Assembly (NCBI RefSeq): GCF_905220365.1
Contig: NC_061151.1
Span: 6,008,197 to 6,072,196 of the forward strand
Origin: Vanessa cardui
Taxonomy: Eukaryota; Arthropoda; Insecta; Lepidoptera; Nymphalidae
Length of the DNA: 64,000 nt
Direction of reading: 5' to 3'
The notes under the pieces are model-generated. The model saw only the letters and a list, made by a program, of their open reading frames with translations. It had not been told where the DNA came from and ran no database searches. Position 1 is the first letter of the stretch. The number at the start of each line of letters is the position of its first letter. Shown here in pieces: positions 32,358 through 42,168 of this stretch. The position numbers and the translations under genes are program-made.

Positions 32358-32692
32358 ATAAAAATAAATTAATAGCAACTTTTGTTTTCAAGTATATATG
32401 TCAAATATTTCATAAATCTGATCATCAGATAAATGGACACTGAGTATCAGCCTATTCCAGTATCAGCAGTGCGATTCTGTAAGAACTCACATCGAATCTC
32501 ACTCGTGAAATATTGACAACTGACTTACAATGATACACCATTTTGACACGTGTATCCCATTAATTTTATGGTCTGTATCGTTATCACATAACACTTCACG
32601 TTTGTATTGATTTCTGAGGTGAGTTTCGAGTTTCTTCTTACAGATTGCAAAGGTAAATAAAGGTCTTTGACCTTGAATTATATATTTTTTTA

Positions 32693-32882
32693 ATATTGGA
32701 TAACATCACATACATCACTCTGATCCCAATGTAATTAGCTAAAGCATTTGTGTTGTGGAAAATCACAACGACGGTACCTCAACACACACTCAAATACACA
32801 AACCCAAGACAACATAGAAAACTAATGAACTTTTTTTGAATCGACTTGGCCGAGAATCGATTCCGGGACCAAGGAAGTCGCC
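32693..32882 (-). mobile_element. SINE-2 without A box
   Basis: GGATAACATCACATACATC to GAATCGATTCCGGGACC; the head beyond the B box is lost. Confidence 0.8.
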
Positions 32883-33280
32883 AAAATTTAATTGAAAAAA
32901 ATTTGTTATGATAACAATGGTCATAATCCAAAACAGTCAGTGGTATCCATTGTTGATATTTGATAAAACTGTGTTTTTAACAGTAAGTTTGGAAGTAAAA
33001 GCGAAGTGGATGTTAGTAGCTGAGTGATAAATGTTGTGTTATAAATATATACTAAAAATAATATTATACACTAGCTGAATTTACTATTAAAATAATGTTA
33101 GGCAGACGTTTTTTTAAGGTATCATATCACTTCTGACTAGCGGGATGCACATATTTTACCTTTTATATGTTTTAATTTTCTTATATTATCAATCATTTAG
33201 TCCCGATTTATTTTCAAAATTTCAAGACTCTAACTCATCGGGAAGTAAGTTAAAAATAGATTATAAAACACCATCTTTAT
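32883..33280. other. AT-rich spacer
   Basis: No gene or known repeat. Confidence 0.35.
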
Positions 33281-33288
33281 ATGCTGCC

Positions 33289-33887
33289 CAGAAGCGTAGC
33301 GTGCCTTAGCGGGGCCCCGTATAAAAATTTGTTTGGGGGCCCTTAGGAAGGGTAAAGATTTCTCACAAAAAAATGCATAAAATTAATAGAAATATTTATT
33401 CATCATAATTATCTGTCTGTACCTTTTTCCAAAATATTTATAAACAATTGAAATTAAATACATACCCACTCTCTCAATTAAATACATACACACTCTTGAC
33501 TTAGCAAAAAAATTTCTGGTGAACCCCCAAAAACCTCTGCCGACGGCCATGGGTGCATAGCAGTGAATGTTCCCATTTATTTATAGCTGATGATGACTTT
33601 AGTTTTTCTAAAGTTTCTGCTTCTATGGACAATGAGTCCAATGAGAACTTTGCTTCGGCAGCAGAGCCCTCATTAGATATCGCTCGTCACCCGTCGCTCG
33701 CGCACAGTGTGTAGATACCATTACGCGGGAATAAGAGAAATTGTTTTTTTTTTTTACTTTTGTCATTTGTGAAATAAAAAAAGAAGTTGGGAAGATTTAA
33801 TAATTTTTGCTTACGCTAGTTGGGGGCCCCGTGGCCCGGGGGCCCCGTATAATTGATACGGCAGATACGGCGGTAGCTACGCCCCTG
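33289..33887. mobile_element. Non-autonomous hAT element with 8-bp target duplication
   Basis: Flanked by perfect direct repeats ATGCTGCC at 33281-33288 and 33888-33895. Ends are CAGAAGCGTAGC on the left and GCTACGCCCCTG (complement CAGGGGCGTAGC) on the right. CAGRRGCG ends plus an 8-bp duplication are hAT hallmarks. The 599-bp body is GC-rich near both ends (GGGGCCCC words) and AT-rich inside. A - strand frame at about 33575-33695 (RAISNEGSAAEAKFSLDSL...) runs some 40 codons and may be a transposase remnant; that is uncertain. Confidence 0.88.
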
Positions 33888-34104
33888 ATGCTGCCCAAAA
33901 CCATAAAAAAGTTGAGAGAATGTTTGTATGCTAAACAGTTTGACAAAGATTTGTATATTATAGCTTAAAGTTTTAAGATGCTTATATATTATCATGAGAT
34001 ATGAGTAAACATTGTTATCAATATGGTCATATTAGGACAGAAAATGGGGGGCTATTTTGGGAAACACTGATAAGAGATATGTTTGGTCATACTATAAGTT
34101 AGTA

Positions 34105-34396
34105 GAGCTGAGATGGCCCAGTGGTTAGAACGCGTGCATCTTAACCAATGATTGCGGGTTCAAACCCAGGCAAGTACCACTATATATATGTGCTTAATTT
34201 GTGTTTATGATTCATCACGTACTCGACGGTGAAGAAAAACATCGTGAGGAAACCTGCAAGTTGCCAAAATCATGGAAATTCTGCCACATTTGTATTCCAC
34301 CAACCCGCATTGGAACAGTGTGGTGTTCCAAACCTTCTCCACAAAGGGAGAGGACGCCGTAACCCAGCAGTGGGAAATTTAAAAGCTGTTGTCGTT
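34105..34396 (+). mobile_element. SINE-1, full length
   Basis: GAGCTGAGATGGCCCAGTGG to AAAGCTGTTGTCGTTG. Intermediate body (GCCAAAATCATGGAAATTC). Confidence 0.9.
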
Positions 34397-34708
34397 GAAA
34401 AAGAATAGGCCAAATAAATTTACCCCCTTTTCTTTTTCAATTTTAACAATTAGTTTTACTGGTTTCATCAGTCGTGTTGTCACCAAGTAAGTCATACTGT
34501 GAGGGAATTATGAGGTCATCTGTGTTTGCACACACAGTTTACACAGAATATATTATAGTACACAAGCACCATAATATGGTCGCAGCTTTAAATTTAATTT
34601 ATCTAGCGTATAAAATACTGCCCCGGATTTGCGAAACGGGGCAGAAATTTTTGGCGCATACTCTCTACCAGAATAAGAATACAAATAGTAAAATTTTCAA
34701 ATCCATAG
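34397..34708. other. Spacer with a Helitron-like hairpin
   Basis: CTGCCCCG at 34618-34625 pairs with CGGGGCAG at 34637-34644, like the GC hairpin near a Helitron 3' end. The 102-codon frame at 34474 has no signature. Confidence 0.4.
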
Positions 34709-34873
34709 AAATCTATATTAATATTTTAAATGTTATAGTAACTCTGTATGTCGGTCTTTCAAAACTGCGGAACCGAATTTGATGAAATTTGGTATGAAGA
34801 TAACTTCAACTCAAAGAAAGGTCATGGGCTACTTTTTACCCCTAAATCGCGAAGCCGGGGGCGGCTACTAGTA
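34709..34873 (+). mobile_element. HLE-3
   Basis: TCTATATTAATATTTTAAATG, GGAACCGAATTTGATGAAAT, AAGAAAGGTCATGGGC, TCGCGAAGCCGGGGGCGG and CTACTAGTA. Confidence 0.82.
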
Positions 34874-35149
34874 ATCGATAGAAACGCGTGCCTAAGCGCT
34901 TTGTGAAACATAAAAGGAATGTTTTTTTTTACGGACTTTTCACTCTTGTACCTGAAAGTGTCGCCTGGGGCAGATTGGACTAACAAGGGGCTGATGAAGA
35001 CTGTTTTTTATTTCGATATTACAGTCGGTTTAATGATGACGATTACAATATTTATAATTAGAACTCTCAATGTTTATCAGTGATGGTGACATCAGAATAT
35101 GACAAAAAAACCATCGCAAGAACTAATTCCTCAACATTGACGACCTGCA

Positions 35150-35207
35150 TGGTAGAGTAGTATGTACACCGGATTTCATGGGTATGCCCGACGTCCCGGG
35201 TTCGATT
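35150..35207 (+). mobile_element. SINE-2 tRNA head only
   Basis: ATGGTAGAGTAGTATGTACACC, GGGTATGCCCGACG and GTCCCGGGTTCGATT. It ends at the B box, just before a LINE-C tail. Confidence 0.75.
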
Positions 35208-35212
35208 AAAAG

Positions 35213-35985
35213 AAAAATCAAAATATACTTTATTCATGTGGGCTTTTACAAGCACTTTTAAATCGTCATTTAAAAGTATCCTACTATCCTAGACTTGTTT
35301 TTATTTCTGTTATGTTTTTATTTTATTTTTTTATTTGATTTTAACACGATATAATAGTAGACTATTGTCAATGTCGTTCACTTGACGTACGGAAATAAGG
35401 TGATCACTGGAAATCAGTGCTGCCGTCTTTGCGAATTTCACAATCGTTAATTTTTTTTTTATTGTTATTCTTTTTTTTTCTGTGAATGAAATTCCTAGGA
35501 CGACAGCAAATGCTGACTGATTTTCCTTTTTGTGGCATCGTACTGCTGTGTAGGCAGCATTTTGTTTTTATTTATTTATGCCTCTTTTTATAATCTTTCT
35601 TAGATATTATTTAATTGTATTGTTATTTTAGGTTTTTGTTTTTTTTTTGTTGTTTTGTTTATGTCACTGATGTCTCAAAACGATGCTTACAATTAAAAAA
35701 AATCTTTCTTTCTTTCTAACAATTAAGGGAAGCTACCACCGGTTCGGAAAGTAGATTCTACCGAGAAGAACCGCCAAGAAACTCAGTAGTTAAAAAAATA
35801 CAGTCATGTTATTTAATACAATTATTTAAATTAATATATCCTGCCTGGAAGTAAACAGGTATTAACTCCACGCTTTTTTATCATCTATAAAATCTTGTAT
35901 CGAATAATATGCCTTTTCTACCAATGTATTTTTTACAAACGATTTGAATTTACGGAACGGCAAAGTTAAAAATTTCTGCATGCAA
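35213..35985 (-). mobile_element. LINE-C split by an insertion
   Basis: 35213-35272 is the extreme 3' end and 35717-35985 the rest. The complement of the second part keeps an intact coding tail: QKFLTLPFRKFKSFVKNTLV, then EKAYYSIQDFIDDKKAWS and a stop at 35862-35864. About 440 bp (35277-35715) interrupt it. Confidence 0.85.
35277..35715. mobile_element. Insertion inside LINE-C, family unknown
   Basis: T-rich on +, ending AAAAAAAATCTTTCTTTCTTTC. Contains CTGCTGTGTAGGCAGC and CCTAGGACGACAGC. The simple-repeat end suggests a retroposed LINE or SINE tail. There is no clear target duplication beyond a few bases, and it matches nothing else here. Confidence 0.55.
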
Positions 35986-36645
35986 GGGGTGGTTATTTTA
36001 TAATAACGTCAGGGTTGCTATAAGGCAACCGGTTAGGCAGTCTACTTACATATTTTAAATTTAAGAAAAATAAATAAAAACAGCAAATTCTATTCCAGAT
36101 GGTGACACGATCGCTTAATTTACAAAACAATTTTAATTAAACTTTCCAAAATTTTCAGTACGAGTTAATTTCATAAATCGCACTCTAATTACCTAGATAA
36201 TAAAGTTCAATTTTCCGTAACAAAAATCACACGACAGTATCCAGTAACGCGGTCAAATTAAAGTATATATTTCATGAAAAATTATTAATTTATACAATTT
36301 ATAAAGAAGTAAGTCAGCGAGGCGTTATGCTGCGGTCACACTTGACATATATCGACGAACGAGTTTCGATATGTAAAAAATTATGTTTTTTTTTGTGGAT
36401 TTATTCCAGAACAAGAAACTCGGAATTCACCGCAGAACACGAGCGTGAAATGTCAGAATTTGATAAGCGATTTTGAGTATAACAATTATAAAATGAATTA
36501 TACTTTATTGCATACAAACAAAAACAAAAAAAAAATGTAAATTAAAAGTGTTGTACAACGGACGGACTTACGGCTAATTAGCCATCTCTTCCAGACAATC
36601 TTATATTATAATTAATGAAAATAATACAATACACGTATTAACGAA
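35986..36645. other. Single-copy AT-rich stretch
   Basis: No gene or known repeat; a CGAACGAGTTTCGATATG word is near 36355. Confidence 0.35.
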
Positions 36646-36712
36646 TATTTTTGGCTTTTATTTGTGCCAAAAAGGCACAGATTATTTCGCCAATAACACG
36701 TGCGATGGAGAA
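36646..36712 (-). repeat. Segment shared with 38.3 kb, frame kept
   Basis: TTTGTGCCAAAAAGGCAC, AGATTATTTCGCCAATAAC and GTGCGAT match 38313-38370 with scattered changes. On - both encode IGEII..FL.QIKA. Unknown family. Confidence 0.45.
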
Positions 36713-36717
36713 GACAG

Positions 36718-37018
36718 GTGTTAGGGCTTTGTGCAAGCCCGTCTGGGTAGGTACCACCCACTCATCAGATATTCTACCGCTAAACAACAGTACGCAGTAT
36801 TGTTGTGTTCCGGTTTGAAGGGTGAGTGAGCCAGTGTAACTACAGGCACAAGGGACATAGCATCTTAGTTCCCAAGGTTGGTGGTACATTGACGATGTAA
36901 GGAATAGTTAATTAATTTAGTTAAATATAATTTCTTACAGCGTCATTGTCTATGGGTGATGGTGGCCCTAACCACCAGGTGGCCAATAAGCTCATCCGTC
37001 AACCTATTCCATAAAAAA
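36718..37018 (+). mobile_element. SIR-B with a small insertion
   Basis: GTTAGGGCTTTGTGCAAG to CCTATTCCATAAAAAAACC. About 22 bp (AATTAATTTAGTTAAATATA) are inserted after AAGGAATAGTT. Confidence 0.88.
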
Positions 37019-37067
37019 ACCTCTCCATCTGTTGGTAAGTGGTAATGCAGTCCGGGAAAGACTGTTT

Positions 37068-37101
37068 CTTGTAGGTCATACTGACCAGTATGACCTACAA
37101 G
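37068..37101. repeat. Perfect 16-bp fold-back palindrome
   Basis: CTTGTAGGTCATACTG at 37068-37083 and its exact complement at 37086-37101, loop AC. Confidence 0.97.
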
Positions 37102-37189
37102 CAGCACCTTCACGCCAGAGGAGAGGAACAGGTGCGCTGGTAAGGAAAGATAGTTTTGGGTAAATCATTTGAAAGATGTTTGATCAATT

Positions 37190-37227
37190 CTTTAATAACC
37201 CGTGCGAAGCCGGGCCGTATAGCTAGT
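37190..37227 (+). mobile_element. Helitron-like 3' end
   Basis: ACCCGTGCGAAGCCGGGCCG then TATAGCTAGTA. The CGTGCGAAGCCGGG core resembles that of HLE-2. Confidence 0.6.
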
Positions 37228-37664
37228 AATACAATACAATGTAATAAAAATGAACAACCTTAAATTATTTAAAAAAAAATTATATTAAGCACGTAAGTAC
37301 GACGTCGCTTTAAATTTTCGGCGCCAGACGAAATATTTGTCATAAACCAACAATACATTCAAATTTAAACTTAACACTATAAACTTAGAGTTCAATTTCG
37401 CTTGTACATCATGTATTAAAAACTCAAAAACCAACCACCTTATCACAAGGCAATAAGGTCTCGAATCGCGTGAATGTGTTTAAGAAAGTTGATTTGGAGG
37501 CGAAGCTCGTAAATCTGCGATAAGGTTGCACAAGACCGTGTCAATCTAGTCTATAGATATAAATAAAATCCTAGATACCGTCTATGAATTTTAAAACTCT
37601 ACGGCAGGTTATACTCACCTAGGTTTTTGTAATCATTATTCAAAATACTACAATACACATAACA
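37228..37664. other. Spacer
   Basis: No gene or known repeat. Confidence 0.35.
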
Positions 37665-38045
37665 AGAGTAATTACTGAGTTTCTTGCCGGTATTCTGATG
37701 ATTGCGGGTTCAAACCCAGGCAAGCACAGCTGATTCATGTGCTTAATTTGTCTTTATAACTCATCTCGTGCTCAGCGGTGAAGGAAAACATCGTGAGGAA
37801 ACCTGCATGTGACAAATTTCATAGAAATTCTGCCACATGTGTATTCAACCAACCCGCATTGGAACAGTGTGGTGGAATATGTTCCAAACCTTCTCCTCAA
37901 AGGGAGAGGAGGCCTTTAGCCCAGCAGTGGGAATTTACAGGCTGTTGTTGTTGTTTCCTCGGTAGAATCTACTTTCCGAACCAGTGGTAGCCTGACGATT
38001 CAAAAGTGCTTGTAAAAGCCTACTTGAATAAAGTTTATTTTGATG
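37665..38045 (+). mobile_element. LINE-C interrupted by a SINE-1
   Basis: Left half 37665-37694 ends TTTCTTGCCGGTATTC. Right half 37957-38045 resumes CTCGGTAGAATCTACTTTCC and runs to GTTTATTTTGATG. Confidence 0.88.
37695..37956 (+). mobile_element. SINE-1 inserted in LINE-C
   Basis: Starts at TGATGATTGCGGGTTC, so the A box is gone. TTG-tail subfamily body and GGCTGTTGTTGTTG end. Confidence 0.9.
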
Positions 38046-38105
38046 TTTGATTATATTTTTAGTCTTATAAATATTCTACAGAATTTGTTTATTGATGACG
38101 TTGAT

Positions 38106-38280
38106 AAATTTCTAAAATTACCAGTGTTTCTCTACTATATTGTCCATGTTCGACATACAAAAACCTTTCTCTCGAATCACTCTATCTATTAAAAAAAAAA
38201 ACCGAATCAAAATCTGTTGAGTCATTTTAAAGATCTAGGCATACATAGAGACAGACTTTGTTTTATACTGTGTAATGATG
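38106..38280 (-). mobile_element. HLE-2, 3'-truncated
   Basis: ATTACCAGTGTTTCTCTAC, CCGAATCAAAATCTGTTGAG and CTTTGTTTTATACTGTG. Confidence 0.8.
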
Positions 38281-38312
38281 ATATTACTTTTCAACTTGTC
38301 TTTTTTCCTCTG

Positions 38313-38375
38313 TGGCTTTTATTTGTCCCAAAAAGATACGGATTATTTCGCCAATGTCACCTGCGATTATCAATT
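38313..38375 (-). repeat. Second copy of the 36.65 kb segment
   Basis: GGCTTTTATTTGTCCCAAAAAG and GATTATTTCGCCAATGTCACC. The 72-codon - frame covering it ends ...GDIGEIIRIFLGQIKATEEK.... Confidence 0.45.
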
Positions 38376-38576
38376 TGTCAAAACTGAACATCCAATCATG
38401 ACAGTTAACGTAACATACGAATGCTAGCTGATGCCTGTTAACGGCGAAGTAATTCCACTTACTGCCACCAGACAGCGCTGTTCTGATTATATACAATGTC
38501 ATTAAACGTCAATGCAGTTGAATAAATGAAAAAACTAGTCTTTCAAACTAAATTAAAATCTTTTATTCAGTACAGG

Positions 38577-38675
38577 CCTTGCCCGTGACTTTGAGTGTGT
38601 TTGAATTTAACAGAAATGTTATTCTTGTAGTCTAAGTTACTCCCTATTTCATGAGCTATATGAATGAAAATCCCG
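38577..38675 (-). mobile_element. HLE-1 3' part
   Basis: CTTGCCCGTGACTTTGAGTG, GTAGTCTAAGTTACTCCC and AATGAAAATCCCGTCA, then cut by the SIR-B copy. Confidence 0.75.
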
Positions 38676-38972
38676 TCATTTTTTTATGGTATAGGTTGAC
38701 GGACGAGCATATGGGCCACCTGAAGGTAAGAGGTCACCATCACCCATAGACAATGAAGCTGTAAGAAATATTTACTATTCCTTACATCGTCAATGTGCCA
38801 CCAACCTTGGGAACTTAGATGCTATGTCCCTTGTGCGGTGTGCCTGTAGTTACACTGGTTCACTCACCCTTCAAACCGGAACACAACAATACTGGGTACT
38901 GTTATTTGGCGGTAGAATAACTGATGAGTGGGTGGTACCTACCCAGACGGGCTAGCTCAAAGCCCTACCACC
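38676..38972 (-). mobile_element. SIR-B, full length
   Basis: TTTTTTTATGGTATAGG to GCCCTACCACCAAG, with a small tandem GTGCGGTGTGCC slip near 38834. Confidence 0.9.
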
Positions 38973-39033
38973 AAGTAAATGACACGTGATAAACAAATCG
39001 TTAAAACGCGAGTAAAGCTGCGGGCGGCAACTA
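38973..39033 (+). mobile_element. HLE-3 3' end
   Basis: GACACGTGATAAACAAATCG, GAGTAAAGCTGCGGGCGGC and AACTAGTG. SIR-B sits immediately 5' of it. Confidence 0.7.
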
Positions 39034-39560
39034 GTGCTATCATATTATGATAAATGATTTTTTTATTATTATAATATGTAGATATTTAATTATAACTATA
39101 CATCGATGACGTCACTCGTTCAGTATCTTTCCTTTCATTTAAAAAGTGCTTGACATTACTTACGTAGGTATACATACTTTTACATTGACCTAAGTGTGAG
39201 TGTCTTTGTTTGTGTGTGTAAGTTTGTATTTTTGTCCTTTATTTACATACATACGAAACATATTTAAAAAAGATAGGGAACTACGTTTAATTTTTCTTAA
39301 TCAAACTTATACCTATAAATATATAACTATATTTATTTTGGGAGTTAAATTAAAAGCTTATATATTTCTTTATGAGTATACAAGGTCATTGTAATTAAAA
39401 AAATGTTTCAATTACCAATTTTGAATATAATGCGAAATTGACATATCTGTATTACGCTGTTACAATCTTCAAATCTGTTAAATTAAATCTCAGTCACTTA
39501 TCTGGAACTAGCTTTAAGTTATGAATATAAAATATACATTAGTATACGTATTATACATAT
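39034..39560. other. AT-rich spacer
   Basis: TGACGTCA at 39107-39114. Otherwise no recognised feature. Confidence 0.35.
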
Positions 39561-39816
39561 ACTAGCTGTGCCCGCGACTTTGCACGTGTTTGAATTAAAC
39601 AAAAAAAAATATTATTGTTATATGAGTTATCTGCCAGTGAAAGTCCCGTCCAAATCGGTCCAGCCGTTCCAGAGATAATCCGGAACAAACAGACAGACAG
39701 ACAAAAATTGTAAGAAATGTTATATTGGTATATGTGCCGTGTATAAACATATGCATTGAGAAAAAAAGGGCTATTTTAATATTACAAACAGACACTCCAA
39801 TTTTATTATATGTATA
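39561..39816 (-). mobile_element. HLE-1, near complete
   Basis: ACTAGCTGTGCCCGCGAC end, CCAGTGAAAGTCCCGTCC, AACAGACAGACAGACAAAAA, TTTTATTATATGTATA 5' end. Confidence 0.88.
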
Positions 39817-39929
39817 AATAAGTTACTAAGGTACACAAGCGTCCTTGGAAGTACATATAAGTTATCAAAAATAAATTATTCGTAGATAAATATTGTAATA
39901 GTTAACGGCTATAGTTGAAAGTATATTCG

Positions 39930-40240
39930 AAGGGCCGATAAAGGGCGGTCTGCGCGAACGCAGCCTCAACCCGATTGGCCGGTCCGAGCTCGCATCCTGC
40001 ATTCTCGCTCCTAGACACGTTCTATTGGTCTATTTTTTTCGAACAACGATTGGTTAGTTTTTTTTTTTATTTCGATGCATTTTTTGGGCACCGGTTGGAC
40101 GATGTAGTGACGGAGTTTTTTTTTTAATTTTTTGTGTGACCCTGCGTCCCTTTTGGGTTATTGGTCTAGGAGTTTTATTGTATGTGTTTATTTATATTTT
40201 ATATAGTGTTGCTATATTTTTGTAACACAGTTATTGGTTG
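39930..40240. promoter_or_regulatory. GC patch with repeated ATTGG (CCAAT) words
   Basis: GGGCGGTCTGCGCGAACGC and CCGGTCCGAGCTCGC form a GC-rich patch. ATTGG occurs at 39974, 40024, 40049, 40160 and 40233. A CCAAT-driven promoter is possible, but no exon is attached. Confidence 0.3.
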
Positions 40241-40492
40241 AGACGTTTTATAACGCCTTAGTTTTTTTTGTATGTATATTTCTATATATACACATAGTAT
40301 ATTTTTTTACTGATCGAATCTACGGATTGAGGGTTTGTCTGTATGTAAAATAAATCGTATTTTTTTTTAAATATGATATAAACATCGTAGGTGTGACCTC
40401 GCTTTAATGTTATTAAGTAAACGCTGGTTTACTTATTTTAAGGTTTTTTGAGATACATTATGAAATCTCACAACGGTTAATATAATAGGTAT
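40241..40492. other. T-rich spacer
   Basis: Runs of T on +; no gene or known repeat. Confidence 0.35.
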
Positions 40493-40672
40493 ACTAATTC
40501 TCACCCGCGGCGTTGCTCACGTTTTAAGAGCTTGGTAGTCACATGTCAGGCAAAAAAGTAGCCTATGTCCTATCTTGGAGTTCAAGTTTGCTTTATACCA
40601 AGTTTCATCAAATTTGGTTCAGCGGTTTGGTTGTGAAAGAACGTCAGACAGACAGATATACAAATGAAATAG
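40493..40672 (-). mobile_element. HLE-3
   Basis: CACCCGCGGCGTTGCTCACG, GCCTATGTCCTATCTTGGAG and AAATTTGGTTCAGCGGTTTG. Confidence 0.82.
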
Positions 40673-40736
40673 ATTTGTTAATAAAAATCACAACTCAAAA
40701 AGATTTACACAATTAATTAAATTAGTAGGTATTAGC

Positions 40737-41003
40737 TGGAGTGCCGATGGCTCAGTGGTTAGAACGCGTACATCTTAATTGCGATGATTGCGGATTCGAA
40801 CCCAGACAATATTGAATTTTCCAAATTTGTGCCAAATATGCGTTTGTAATTCATGTCATGATTGGTGGGAAATGAAAACACATAACGAAACCGGCATGTG
40901 TTTAATTTCAAAGAATTCGCCAACCCGCATTGAAGAGAGGTGGAATATACTCTACTCCTCAAAAGGGAGAGAAAGCCTTAATCCAGCAGTTGGTATATTT
41001 TAG
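40737..41003 (+). mobile_element. SINE-1-like, divergent subfamily
   Basis: A box TGGCTCAGTGG and B box GGATTCGAACCC are closer to a real tRNA than in other copies. The body is only loosely alike (CAACCCGCATTGAAGAG, AATCCAGCAGTTGG). Confidence 0.75.
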
Positions 41004-41021
41004 TTAAATTCTACTCTATGT

Positions 41022-41140
41022 GTCATATTGATGACTTATATTATTGTAAAGTTATATTAAAAACCATTCAGCAGTTGCGTGAAAATGCAACAAACATACA
41101 TACAAACATTCGCATTTATGCTTATTAGTACGGATATAAA
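41022..41140 (+). mobile_element. Helitron-like remnant
   Basis: ATATTATTGTAAAGTTATATT, AACCATTCAGCAGTTGCG and TTCGCATTTATGCTTATTAG; the same type as at 2620-2690. Confidence 0.55.
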
Positions 41141-41544
41141 ATCAACAAAATTTACAATACATTCAAAATGAACCCCGCGTTAAATCAGCGTAGGTACCCC
41201 AGAATATATTTATTTATCTCAAGTAAGTAATATTTTCCGACGACTTAATATAAAACCAAGATGCTGTGCTTAAGATGACATCTGTCTAAGTCACTCAAGC
41301 AAAACTACTGCCTATATTTTATTCATATTAACACTTTCATTGCGGTCTATTTTATATAGGTATCGATTTTATTTATTTTAGAAAAGCGTTAAATATATTT
41401 ATATGATGCAATAGGAAACAGAATGCTATGATGCACTTACTTATGGAACCACGTACCGCTCTAAAGAAATATAATTCGATCACATCTCATCAAGTCTTAG
41501 TTTTTTAAACGCTACGGGGTCTAATAAGCCCCGTAGCGTAGATA
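41141..41544. other. Spacer with a perfect 11-bp hairpin
   Basis: ACGCTACGGGG at 41509-41519 pairs with 41529-41539 across a 9-nt loop. Otherwise single-copy. Confidence 0.5.
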
Positions 41545-41744
41545 CATGACATACATATATAATTGTATTTAACTGATATGATTGTATTTTTTAAATGTTG
41601 AAAAAGAGTAACCACTGACGTTCTTGCCGGTTCTTCTCGGTAGAATCTACTTTCCGAACCGGTGGTTGCTTTATTTAATTTTTAAATGACGACTCATAAG
41701 TGCTTGTAAAATCCCACTTGAATAAAGTATATTTTGATTTTCAT
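41545..41744 (+). mobile_element. LINE-C 3' end
   Basis: ACATATATAATTGTATTTAAC, CGGTTCTTCTCGGTAGAATC and AATAAAGTATATTTTG. It sits just 3' of the hairpin at 41509-41539. Confidence 0.87.
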
Positions 41745-41939
41745 ACGAGGTCTTTAACACCCCGTACTGCAGGAATGAATAAAAAAAAATGATGTCGCAG
41801 CCAATGTGTCAAAAGATTGTATTTTAAATCTTTTTTAATAGATATATTTTTCTTTTGTAATGTTAAACTGACTCAACAAATATGCATAAAACTTTTACTA
41901 ATAGTTTCCGGTGTTGGTATATAACAATATGACATTAAA

Positions 41940-42057
41940 AAAACAGATCCCGCTGAGTTTCTTTCGCCGGTTCTTCTCAGGTCTGAGGTGTTAAATTCCG
42001 AACCGGTGGTTTTTTGACTATCATTTTGAATAAAGATTTTTGACTTTGATTTTGACC
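41940..42057 (+). mobile_element. LINE-C2, a related LINE tail
   Basis: CCCGCTGAGTTTCTTTCGCC, TTCTCAGGTCTGAGG, AACCGGTGGTTTTTTGAC and AATAAAGATTTTTGACTTTG. It differs from LINE-C in CGCTGAG and GGTCTGAGG. Another copy is at 50459. Confidence 0.75.
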
Positions 42058-42168
42058 ATGCTTTAAAAAATAAAAATATAGAGGTCTGAATATTTTGTAT
42101 ATGCTATAAATTTAACCTGAACTTATTTATTTATCATCACAGATTATTTTCAAGTTAATTTACTTTAG

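Noticed and set aside
34474..34782. 102-codon frame on +
   Set aside because: Runs through a Helitron-like piece and has no family signature.
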